Source: Natrialba taiwanensis DSM 12281
GTDB taxonomy: Archaea; Halobacteriota; Halobacteria; Halobacteriales; Natrialbaceae
DNA: 64,000 bases
Direction of reading: 5' to 3'
NCBI RefSeq assembly: GCF_000337595.1
Contig: NZ_AOIL01000067.1
Location: forward strand, 127,203 to 191,202
Part shown: piece after piece, positions 36,092-43,430 of the stretch
Numbering within the stretch: the first letter of the stretch is position 1
Layout of the letters: every line of letters begins with the position of its first letter
The notes under the pieces: model-generated
What the model was told of the DNA's origin: nothing
Seen by the model: the letters and a program-made list of their open reading frames with translations, nothing else
The model's database searches: none
Program-made: the position numbers and the translations under genes

Positions 36092-38191
36092 ATGGGACGG
36101 TTATCCGAGCTGTTCGCACCCGATACCGTCGGCGTGATTGGCGCAACCGACCGCGAGGGCGCAGTCGGCCGCGCGATCCTCGAAAACCTGCGCGACGAGT
36201 TCAGCGGCGAGGTCGTGCCGATCAATCCGAGCCACGACACGGTGCTTGGTATCGATGCATATTCGGACGTGAAGAGCGCGCCGGCACTCGATCTGGCGGT
36301 CGTCGTCGTCCCGCCGCCCGTCGTCCTCGAGACGCTTCGTGAACTCGGCGAGTCGGGGACCGAACACGTCGTCGTCATCACGGCGGGGTTCGCCGAGACG
36401 GGTGGCGAGGGAGCCGACCGGGAGCGAGAACTCCGTGAGATCGCCGCCGAGTACGCCCTCAATATCGTCGGTCCGAACAGTCTCGGCGTGATGTCGACGC
36501 CGGTCGACCTGAACGCGACGTTCGGGCCGGAGGGCGCGCTGGACGGCTCCATCTCGTTCATGAGCCAGTCGGGGGCGTTCATCACGGCCGTCCTCGACTG
36601 GGCGAACGAGCAGGGGATCGGCTTTCAGGACGTCGTCTCGCTCGGCAACAAGACGGTGCTCGACGAGACGGACTTCGTCCGCGAGTGGGGCGACGATCCG
36701 GAGACGGACGTCGTCATCGGCTATCTCGAAGACATCGACGCCGGCGACGAGTTCATCCGGACGGCTCGCGAGGTCACCGACGACACGCCGATCGTGCTCG
36801 TCAAGTCGGGTCGAACCGACGCGGGGGCGCAGGCGGCCTCCTCGCACACGGGCGCGATCGCCGGGAGCGAACGGGCCTACAAGGCCGGGCTGGAACAGGC
36901 CGGCGTCCTGCGAGCGAACTCGGTCCAGGAGCTGTTCGATGCGGCACGGGCGCTCTCGGGGCTGCCGGAGCCCGACACCGACGGGGTCGCCGTCGTGACG
37001 AACGCGGGCGGGCCGGGCGTGTTGACCACCGATGCGGTCGGCGACTCGACGCTGGGGATGGCCGAGTTCAGCGACGAGACGATCGCGGCGCTGACCGAGG
37101 CGATGCCCGATGAGGCGAACGTCTACAACCCGATCGACGCGATCGGGGACGCGGATTCCGACCGTTTCGGCGACGCGCTCGAACTCGCGCTCGACGATCC
37201 GAACGTCGGCAGCGCGGTCGTCGTCAGCGCCCCGACGGCGGTGATCGAGTACGACGAACTCGCCGAGGTCGTCATCGAGAAGTGCGAGAAGTTCGACAAG
37301 CCCGTCGTCACCTGTATGATGGGTGGCGAGCGGGCTCGCAATGCCGAGTCGGTGCTTCGCGAGTTCGGGATTCCGAACTACTTCGACCCGGCCCGGGCGG
37401 TCGGCGGACTCGACGCGCTCGCGCGGTACCGGGATATTCGCGACCGGACGGTCGACGAACCGGAGCGGTTCGACGTCGATCGCGAGCGAGCCCGAGAGAT
37501 TTTAAAGCGAGTCGAGCGTCGAGACGACAACCGCCTCGGCATCGAATCGATGGAGTTGCTCGAGGCCTACGGCATCCCGACGCCGCCGGGCGAGATCGTC
37601 GACGATCCAGCCCGCGCTCGCGAAGTCGCCGAGGGTATCGAGGGCGATGTCGTCATGAAGATCGTCAGCCCGGACATCACCCACAAGTCCGACATCGGCG
37701 GCGTGAAAGTCGGCGTGAGCGACGATGAGGTGTACGACGCCTACGAAGACGTGGTCGCCAGAGCGCGCAACTACCAGCCCGATGCGACGATCCTCGGTGT
37801 ACAGGTTCAGGCGATGCTCGATCTCGAAGAGACGACCGAGACCATCGTCGGGATGAACCGCGATCCGCAGTTCGGGCCGCTCTTGCTGTTCGGCCTTGGC
37901 GGCATCTTCGTCGAAGTTCTCGAGGATACGTCGGTTCGCGTCGCTCCGATCGGCGAGCGCGGGGCCCGCGAGATGATCGACGAGATTCGGGCGGCCCCGC
38001 TGTTGCGCGGCGCGCGCGGTCGCGAGCCGGCAGCAACCGACGCTATCGTCGAAACGATCCAGCGACTCTCCCAGCTGGTGACCGACTTCCCGGCGATTCT
38101 CGAACTCGACGTGAACCCGCTCGTCGCCGGCCCGGACGGCGTACAGGCGATCGACCTGCGATTGACCGTCGACACGGAGGAACTCCGATGA
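36092..38191 (+). CDS. acd: Acetate-CoA ligase (ADP-forming), single-chain
   Basis: The 699-residue protein fuses the alpha-type (CoA-binding, residues about 1-460) and beta-type (ATP-grasp, about 470-699) parts of ADP-forming acyl-CoA synthetase. Key regions are GVIGATDREGAVGRAILENL, SHTGAIAGSE with the catalytic His252, TNAGGPGVLTTDA, and the ATP-grasp VVMKIVSPDITHKSDIGGVK (in parts: VVMKIVSPDITH, KSDIGGVKVGV). It makes ATP from acetyl-CoA, giving acetate. A TATA-like CGTTTAAC lies about 28 nt upstream. The stop overlaps the next ATG (ATGA). Confidence 0.96.
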   Translation: MGRLSELFAPDTVGVIGATDREGAVGRAILENLRDEFSGEVVPINPSHDTVLGIDAYSDVKSAPALDLAVVVVPPPVVLETLRELGESGTEHVVVITAGFAETGGEGADRERELREIAAEYALNIVGPNSLGVMSTPVDLNATFGPEGALDGSISFMSQSGAFITAVLDWANEQGIGFQDVVSLGNKTVLDETDFVREWGDDPETDVVIGYLEDIDAGDEFIRTAREVTDDTPIVLVKSGRTDAGAQAASSHTGAIAGSERAYKAGLEQAGVLRANSVQELFDAARALSGLPEPDTDGVAVVTNAGGPGVLTTDAVGDSTLGMAEFSDETIAALTEAMPDEANVYNPIDAIGDADSDRFGDALELALDDPNVGSAVVVSAPTAVIEYDELAEVVIEKCEKFDKPVVTCMMGGERARNAESVLREFGIPNYFDPARAVGGLDALARYRDIRDRTVDEPERFDVDRERAREILKRVERRDDNRLGIESMELLEAYGIPTPPGEIVDDPARAREVAEGIEGDVVMKIVSPDITHKSDIGGVKVGVSDDEVYDAYEDVVARARNYQPDATILGVQVQAMLDLEETTETIVGMNRDPQFGPLLLFGLGGIFVEVLEDTSVRVAPIGERGAREMIDEIRAAPLLRGARGREPAATDAIVETIQRLSQLVTDFPAILELDVNPLVAGPDGVQAIDLRLTVDTEELR

Positions 38192-39369
38192 CTGATACTG
38201 ATACCGATACCGACACCGACATCGACACCAACACCAATACTGACACCGGAACTGAAACTGAACTCGACGCGGACGCCACGACGACTGAAGTCGGGACCGA
38301 TACCGATACTGAGACGCTCCTCGTCGCCTCACTCGAGGAAAGCACCGGCAAAACCGCGATCACACTGGCACTTGCCCGCCTCGCACAGGATCGCGGTGAA
38401 CGGGTCGGCTACATGAAGCCGAAGGGCACTCGCCTGCAGAGCAACGTCGGCAAGACCCTCGACGAAGATCCGTTGCTCGCGCGCGAACTCCTCGACATCG
38501 ACGCCGAGATGCACGACTTAGAACCCGTCGTCTACTCGCCGACGTTCATCGAGCAGGCCATCCGAGGACGCGAGGACCCCGCTGAATTGCGCGAGCGGGT
38601 CGTCGAAGCCTACGAGACGCTCGCCGCGGACTGCGATCGCATGTTTCTCGAGGGCGGCGGCCAGTACGACCTCGGCGGGATCGTCGATCTCACCGATGCC
38701 GATATTGGGACAGTCCTCGATGCCAGCATCGTCCTCGTCTCTCCCTACGAGAAACCCGGCGACATCGACACCGTTCTCACCGCCGCCGACGCGTTCGGTG
38801 ATCGCCTCGCCGGCGTCGTCTTCAACCGCGTCTCTGACGTTGCCTACGACCAACTCGAAACCGACGTCGTCCCCTTCCTCGAAGGTCACGGCGTTCCCGT
38901 CGCCGGAATCATCCCCAGCGAACGGTCCCTCTCCGGCGTCACCGTCGCCGACCTTGCGGACGAACTCGGTGGGACACTCGTCGCCGAAGCCGGCACCGAC
39001 AGCTACGTCGAGCGCTTCGCCGTCGGTGCAATGGGTGCCGACAGCGCCCTGCGATACTTCCGGCGAACGAAAGACGCCGCCGTCATCACCGGCGGCGACC
39101 GGGCCGAGATACACACTGCAGCGCTCGAAGCCCCCGGCGTCAAGTGTCTCATCCTGACCGGCGGCCACCGCCCATCCGGCGCTATCATCGGCGAGGCAAC
39201 CGAGCGAGAGATCCCGATCATCTCCGTCCAGACCGACACCCTCACGACCGTCGAACGCGCCGAAGATATCGTCCGAAGCGGTCGAACGCGCGATGCCGCG
39301 ACGGTCGACCGGATGGAGACACTGCTCGCCGATCATACCTCAGTCACGTCGCTGCTCGACTCGACCTAA
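38188..39369 (+). CDS. P-loop/DRTGG-domain protein (phosphotransacetylase-like N-terminal family)
   Basis: The 393-residue protein begins with a low-complexity Thr/Asp tract (TDTDTDTDT and similar to residue 43), then a dethiobiotin-synthetase-like ATPase: LLVASLEESTGKTAITLALA with a P-loop at residues 50-58. The C-terminal part (about 250-370) is a DRTGG domain, as in bacterial Pta N-terminal regions, but the acetyl-phosphate-forming catalytic domain is absent. It is coupled by ATGA overlap to the acetyl-CoA synthetase gene, suggesting a regulatory or partner role in acetate metabolism. Function is inferred only from context. Confidence 0.85.
   Translation: MTDTDTDTDTDIDTNTNTDTGTETELDADATTTEVGTDTDTETLLVASLEESTGKTAITLALARLAQDRGERVGYMKPKGTRLQSNVGKTLDEDPLLARELLDIDAEMHDLEPVVYSPTFIEQAIRGREDPAELRERVVEAYETLAADCDRMFLEGGGQYDLGGIVDLTDADIGTVLDASIVLVSPYEKPGDIDTVLTAADAFGDRLAGVVFNRVSDVAYDQLETDVVPFLEGHGVPVAGIIPSERSLSGVTVADLADELGGTLVAEAGTDSYVERFAVGAMGADSALRYFRRTKDAAVITGGDRAEIHTAALEAPGVKCLILTGGHRPSGAIIGEATEREIPIISVQTDTLTTVERAEDIVRSGRTRDAATVDRMETLLADHTSVTSLLDST
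38191..38240 (+). repeat. In-frame simple repeat (GAYACN)n
   Basis: About eight imperfect units GATACT/GATACC/GACACC at the start of the DRTGG-protein gene encode alternating Asp and Thr. Unit-number changes would keep frame, so length may vary between strains. Confidence 0.7.
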
Positions 39370-39386
39370 GCCATCCTGTGAGGAAA

Positions 39387-39424
39387 ATCCCTGGCGCGTC
39401 GTCGGGCAGCCCACACGCCAGGAT
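39387..39424 (+). terminator. Candidate terminator hairpin after the DRTGG gene
   Basis: CCTGGCG at 39390-39396 pairs with CGCCAGG at 39416-39422, with extra flanking complementarity, shortly after the stop at 39369. There is no long T run right after it. Confidence 0.4.
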
Positions 39425-39654
39425 CTGCCGGTTTGTCAGAGGCACCCCGGCACTGACCGTTGTTCTCGAACTCTTATCCCTTCATCTGTCGAAATCTGAC
39501 CCAGGCCATTCTTCTTCGACTTAACTGTTTCCGTGTTTTATATACTAGTGGACGATTCGAGTTCAGATAGTTCGTTCCAGCGGACCACGATTCACCCGAC
39601 TGCGCCCCTGTCTTCAAACATTGCCTGATAGCACCGACCGCAATCGGTCACCAG
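39425..39654. other. Gene-free spacer with an orphan TATA box
   Basis: This is the rest of a 315-nt spacer before the regulator gene. It holds TTTTATATA at about 39535-39543, a strong TATA-type sequence with no recognised gene in the next 110 nt, so it may drive an RNA or a longer leader. No repeat or known RNA fold is seen. Confidence 0.4.
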
Positions 39655-39663
39655 CCTTATACC
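39655..39663 (+). promoter_or_regulatory. TATA-like element of the regulator gene
   Basis: CCTTATACC, centred 26 nt before the ATG at 39685. Confidence 0.5.
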
Positions 39664-39684
39664 GCTGTCACCCGACAACTCCCT

Positions 39685-40770
39685 ATGGTCGGAGCGCCGC
39701 GATTGCTCGCCCTCGTGGACCGACGCGAATCGCTACTCCGCCACCTCGTAACCACTCCCGCCCACCCCAGCGACCTCGCCGCCGCACTCGAGTGCTCCCG
39801 TTCGACGGTCGACAGAGCCCTCTCGGAACTCCAAGATGCCACCCTGGTCGAACGCGACCCCGATCGGAGTTCGTATCACCTCACCGTCGCCGGTGAACTC
39901 GCACTCGAAGAGTTCAGCCAGTTTTCGATGCGACTCGAGCGGACAGCGGCTGCGAGCAGCCTGCTTGCATCGCTGCCGACTGACGGCGATTGCTGGCTGC
40001 CGTGGCAATTCCTCGACGCGGCGACCGTCGTCACGAACGCCCGCGACCCTGCACGACTTGCAGCGTCGCTTCCGCCGGGAATCGACCGGCAGACGCTGCG
40101 AACTCACGCTGATTGTACCGGCGATTCGGATGGAGAGAGCACGACTGGGAGCGACCTTTCAACCCGGACGCTCGAAGCGCTGCTTGACCTCGGACACAGT
40201 CCACACCATCGGGTGCTCGTCCCCGGCCCCATGCCCTGTCTCGCCAGCGCCTACCGCGCCACGGCTCCTCCGACTCCGGTCGCAGCCGCTCCCGACGACG
40301 CTGAACCCACTCGCCGTGAACTCGAGATTATCGGCCCCAGTGCAGTCATCCAGGGCCTGCTCACCGAGTTCCAGACGGCCACCGCCGACGCCCTTTCGAG
40401 GGGCAATCTTTCCCTTCACGAACTCGAATCAGTACAGATACCACCGTATGGGTTGGTCGTCATCACGTGGGAGACAGCGACTGCCATCGGGGCAGCCGAG
40501 ACGCCCAAGACGCCCGAGACATCCAAAACACCCGTAACTACTGACTCGACCGCCGGCAGTCCGTCCTCCGCTCGCCGCCCCTCCTCACCGGCGTCGGCCA
40601 CCCGCTCATCGTCGCCAGCCACTGAACTCGTGATCCTCCTCGTCTGTCCCGACACCGAACTCGAGGGCTTGCTCGTCGCGACGACTCACGAGGCGTGTAC
40701 GTGGGCTCGGGAGTTGATCGAGTCAAGGAAAAAGGCAGCACAACCGCTATCAACGCCCTCTCCGGAGTGA
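39685..40770 (+). CDS. Winged-helix transcriptional regulator
   Basis: The 361-residue protein has an N-terminal winged helix-turn-helix at residues about 5-75 (RHLVTTPAHPSDLAAALECSRS and TVDRALSELQDATLVERDPD, the second helix being the recognition helix), resembling ArsR/MarR-type predicted regulators of haloarchaea. The rest looks like an effector domain with a disordered Pro/Ser/Thr linker near residues 270-305. The effector and targets are unknown. Acetate-metabolism genes lie upstream on the same strand but the gene has its own promoter. Confidence 0.85.
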   Translation: MVGAPRLLALVDRRESLLRHLVTTPAHPSDLAAALECSRSTVDRALSELQDATLVERDPDRSSYHLTVAGELALEEFSQFSMRLERTAAASSLLASLPTDGDCWLPWQFLDAATVVTNARDPARLAASLPPGIDRQTLRTHADCTGDSDGESTTGSDLSTRTLEALLDLGHSPHHRVLVPGPMPCLASAYRATAPPTPVAAAPDDAEPTRRELEIIGPSAVIQGLLTEFQTATADALSRGNLSLHELESVQIPPYGLVVITWETATAIGAAETPKTPETSKTPVTTDSTAGSPSSARRPSSPASATRSSSPATELVILLVCPDTELEGLLVATTHEACTWARELIESRKKAAQPLSTPSPE

Positions 40771-40838
40771 TGGGTGTGGGTAACTACCACGACCACGAGC
40801 ACGAGTTCGTCAGCGAGTGACTGTCGCGTCTGACCAAC

Positions 40839-40846
40839 AATTAAGA
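40839..40846 (+). promoter_or_regulatory. TATA-like element of the PRC-barrel gene
   Basis: AATTAAGA is centred 28 nt before the ATG at 40870 and only about 16 nt before the one at 40858, which favours 40870. Confidence 0.45.
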
Positions 40847-40869
40847 GTTAGCCGCGCATGGACCCAGAC

Positions 40870-41163
40870 ATGGACGACACACCCCAGGAGATCACCTCCC
40901 TCGTCGGGCGCGAGGTCTACTCGAACAGCGGCGTCTTCGTCGGCGAGGTCGAAGACCTGCAACTGAACGTCGACGGCCAGACTGTCACTGGGCTTGCACT
41001 CGGCAGCCTGAACTCGGAGCTATTCGCCGAGGAGTCGACGACTGGACAGGGCGTGATCGTGCCCTACCGGTGGGTTCGGGCGGTCGGTGACGTAATTCTC
41101 ATCAACGAAGTCGTCGAGCACGTTCGGGACCCGGACGAAGAGGAGTCGGAACTGGTGGCCTGA
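40870..41163 (+). CDS. PRC-barrel domain protein
   Basis: The 97-residue protein is a single PRC barrel: ITSLVGREVYSNSGVFVGEV followed by EDLQLNVDGQTVTGLALGSL and VIVPYRWVRAVGDVILINEVVEH (in parts: VIVPYRWVRAVG, DVILINEVVEHV). Haloarchaeal one-domain PRC-barrel proteins include CdpB factors that link SepF to division proteins; whether this is one of them needs comparison. The start at 40870 is chosen from promoter spacing. It is convergent with the DHH gene. Confidence 0.9.
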   Translation: MDDTPQEITSLVGREVYSNSGVFVGEVEDLQLNVDGQTVTGLALGSLNSELFAEESTTGQGVIVPYRWVRAVGDVILINEVVEHVRDPDEEESELVA

Positions 41164-41244
41164 TACGGACTGCTGTCAGTCATTTTTGGAGCGACCGGGA
41201 GCCGTCCTGCGGTCGCTCCGGGAAACAGTGACAGCAATCCGTAT
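41163..41244. terminator. Nested inverted repeat between convergent genes
   Basis: Outer arms ATACGGACTGCTGTCA (41163-41178) and TGACAGCAATCCGTAT (41229-41244) match at 15 of 16 positions. Inside them GGAGCGACCG (41188-41197) and CGGTCGCTCC (41210-41219) are perfect complements. This could be a bidirectional terminator or a palindromic repeat element. Confidence 0.65.
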
Positions 41245-41255
41245 GGGTCGGGTCG

Positions 41256-42704
41256 TTAGCTGCCGTTCGATCCTTCCGTTCCGTCGACGCCCATCGCATC
41301 GAACAGCGTTCGCTTGACCGCTTCCTCGGTCAACTCGAGCAGCGTATCTCGCGTGTCCTCCGAAATTTCGATGCCGGTAAAGATGCCGAGCGGGATCTCC
41401 GCACTGGCCTGGGTCGAGTGGCCGGCGGTCTCACCCATCTCGCCATAGGCGTCGTCTAACACCTTGCCGATGTTGATCCGGATGTCCTTCGAACGGCCCG
41501 CGAGGAAGATCGTCTCGTCGGCGATGCCGAAGACGGCCGTCGTGGTGACGCCCTCGAGATCCAGCAGGTGACTCGCTGCCTGCGTCAGTGCCTCACGGTC
41601 GCGGACGAGACCGGCGTTAGAGACGAGGTGACTCCCCTGGACATCGCGGTTGGTGATCGCCTCGGCGAGCACGTCCAGCGTCTCCGGGGACATCGACGGT
41701 GATTCGACCTGTTCGAGGGTGTCGTGATTGGCAAACGGATAGAGATAGGCCGCAGCGGTGAGATCGGCGGGGGTTGTGTCGCGTTTGAAATCCAGCGTCT
41801 CCGCGCGGATGCCGTAGAGCAAGGCCGTTGCGACCTCCTCGGAGACGTTCATATCGAACTCCTGGATGTACTTCGTCATGATCGTCGAGGTCGAAGACAT
41901 GTTCGGCCGGATGTCGACGAACTCGGGCTCGAACTCCTGTTCGGCCTCGCGGTGGTCGATCACGGCATCGACGGAGAGATCGAGTGCGGTCGAGGTTTCG
42001 CGGTCGACCAGCGCGACGGTGTCGTAGACCGAGTGGTCCTCGATTTCGTCCCACTGGACGAGGTCGATGCCGAGGAGATTGACGAACGCGCGGTTTTCCT
42101 GATGGCCGACGTCGCCCAGGTAGATGATATCGGATTCGACGCCGAGATGACTGGCGATCGCCTGTAATGCCGCGGCGCTCGCGATGGAGTCCGGATCGGG
42201 GCTGTCCTGGGTGATGATTCCGAGCCGCGTGCCGGTTTCTTCGACGAGTTGGGCGAGTTTGCCCGCGTTGTACTCGAGTTCACCAGACTCGAGGGCGCGG
42301 AGTGCGGATTCGGCGATGACGGAGGAGGGATTGATGACGATGTCAGCGCCGAGGTCGGCGAGTTCGTCGCCGGAGACGGGATCGCTCGCGCGGGCGACGA
42401 GGAACTGGTTGTCGTTGTTGGCGCGGATGTGTTCGACGGCCTGTTTGTTCGATTCGACGTTGGAAGCGAGGATGAGGACGACGTCGCGATCGGCGACGAG
42501 GTCGGCGGCTTCGGGTTCGCGGATGTCGGCGGTACGTGCGTCTAAGTCCTGATCACGGAGGGATTCGACGCGGCTTTCGTCGCGGTCGATGATCAGAACG
42601 TCCTTGCCCTGTTCGACAAGTTCTTCTGCGACGGCATACCCGACGCTCCCGCAGCCTAAGATAGCGTAGTCAGAGATCGATGAAATGGTTACCCCCGTAC
42701 TCAT
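41256..42704 (-). CDS. TrkA-N/DHH family phosphoesterase
   Basis: The 482-residue protein has an N-terminal Rossmann TrkA-N domain (YAILGCGSVGYAVAEELVEQG at residues about 13-33, in parts: YAILGCGSVGYAV, AEELVEQGKDVLIID) and then a DHH-type phosphoesterase: SPDPDSIASAAAL for the first Asp motif, VDAVIDHRE for the DHH motif, and DHHA1-like GHSTQASAEIPLG near the end. Related proteins hydrolyse c-di-AMP or nano-RNA; the TrkA-N domain suggests nucleotide-regulated control. The exact substrate is unknown. The start at 42704 is chosen by homology. Confidence 0.9.
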   Translation of the reverse strand: MSTGVTISSISDYAILGCGSVGYAVAEELVEQGKDVLIIDRDESRVESLRDQDLDARTADIREPEAADLVADRDVVLILASNVESNKQAVEHIRANNDNQFLVARASDPVSGDELADLGADIVINPSSVIAESALRALESGELEYNAGKLAQLVEETGTRLGIITQDSPDPDSIASAAALQAIASHLGVESDIIYLGDVGHQENRAFVNLLGIDLVQWDEIEDHSVYDTVALVDRETSTALDLSVDAVIDHREAEQEFEPEFVDIRPNMSSTSTIMTKYIQEFDMNVSEEVATALLYGIRAETLDFKRDTTPADLTAAAYLYPFANHDTLEQVESPSMSPETLDVLAEAITNRDVQGSHLVSNAGLVRDREALTQAASHLLDLEGVTTTAVFGIADETIFLAGRSKDIRINIGKVLDDAYGEMGETAGHSTQASAEIPLGIFTGIEISEDTRDTLLELTEEAVKRTLFDAMGVDGTEGSNGS

Positions 42705-43008
42705 GTGAACGTGTGGTCGGACCGACCGCACTTAACCTTCCCGAAGAGCGTGACGTTATGATACAATGGATAGTTCTCAGATCGTGAGTTGGTGTTATCT
42801 ATAGCATTTTAGTAGGTTTTGTGACTCTGGCGTATGCGCGTTTCTGGGTTGGTTTCTGGCACAGATTAGAGACGGTGGCGCTCGTGTGAGTGGAGACGTG
42901 ACGATGGGCACTACCGAGCGATACGGTGTGTGATGTGCGTGGGCCCCTCTGTCATAACGGTCCTCAAGGGAAACGTATTTTACCGGCCGAGAAAAAGTCG
43001 GGGGTGAA
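42705..43008. other. Spacer between the DHH gene and tRNA-Lys
   Basis: A 304-nt gene-free region. It contains the DHH gene promoter and, near its right end, the TATA-like GTATTTTA of the tRNA gene. Nothing else is recognised. Confidence 0.5.
42975..42982 (+). promoter_or_regulatory. TATA-like element of tRNA-Lys
   Basis: GTATTTTA about 27-34 nt before the mature tRNA 5' end at 43009. Confidence 0.45.
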
Positions 43009-43082
43009 GGGCCGGTAGCTCAGTCCGGCAGAGCGTCTGACTCTTAATCAGACGGTCGCGTGTTCAAATCGCGCCCGGCCCG
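43009..43082 (+). tRNA. tRNA-Lys, anticodon CUU
   Basis: The 74-nt sequence folds as a cloverleaf: acceptor GGGCCGG pairs with CCGGCCC, the D-arm lies around AGCTCAG, the anticodon loop ACTCTTAAT gives CUU for lysine, and the T-arm GCGTG-TTCAAAT-CGCGC has five pairs. The discriminator is G and CCA is not encoded. Its 3' half is repeated downstream, which marks it as an integration target. Confidence 0.97.
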
Positions 43083-43088
43083 CTTTTG
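43060..43088 (+). repeat. Direct repeat copy 1 (tRNA-Lys 3' end)
   Basis: A 29-bp sequence from the T-arm through 6 nt past the tRNA end, identical to 43177-43205. It is a typical att-site core: the intact tRNA copy. Confidence 0.9.
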
Positions 43089-43430
43089 CTCCGAGCAATC
43101 ACACGAGGAGCGAAGCGACTATCGTGATTTGAATCGCAGGGAGGTCGCGCGCAGCGGAGCGAGCACGTCCGACCGTGTGTTCAAATCGCGCCCGGCCCGC
43201 TTTTGTGACGACCAGTTTCGTGAGGAGTAACGTGGCCAGAGCGATTTGACGTAGACGAGTCGCAGCCGGTGAACAAGCGGAGCGAACGAACCACGTTGAT
43301 AGTCCGGTGCACACTATTCCGCATCGCGCTCAACACACCACCAGCGACACGCAAGAATATAGCTCTGCTGTCGCCAATCACTTCGAGTTCAAAAAATCGA
43401 GTGAATTGTCAGTCGAGTTTCGAAGGCTGG
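43083..43430. other. Spacer downstream of tRNA-Lys with tandem att-like modules
   Basis: A 348-nt gene-free stretch holding two degenerate 117-nt modules, each starting with the 29-bp repeat. GATTTGAA at 43126-43133 is the reverse complement of the T-arm TTCAAATC. No integrase or remnant of one was found in the window. Confidence 0.55.
43177..43205 (+). repeat. Direct repeat copy 2 of the tRNA-Lys 3' end
   Basis: Identical over 29 bp to 43060-43088 but without the rest of a tRNA, as left by site-specific integration. GAGGAG and GATTTGA blocks follow both copies at the same offsets (17 and 38 nt after the repeat), so the whole unit repeats with a 117-nt period. Confidence 0.85.
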
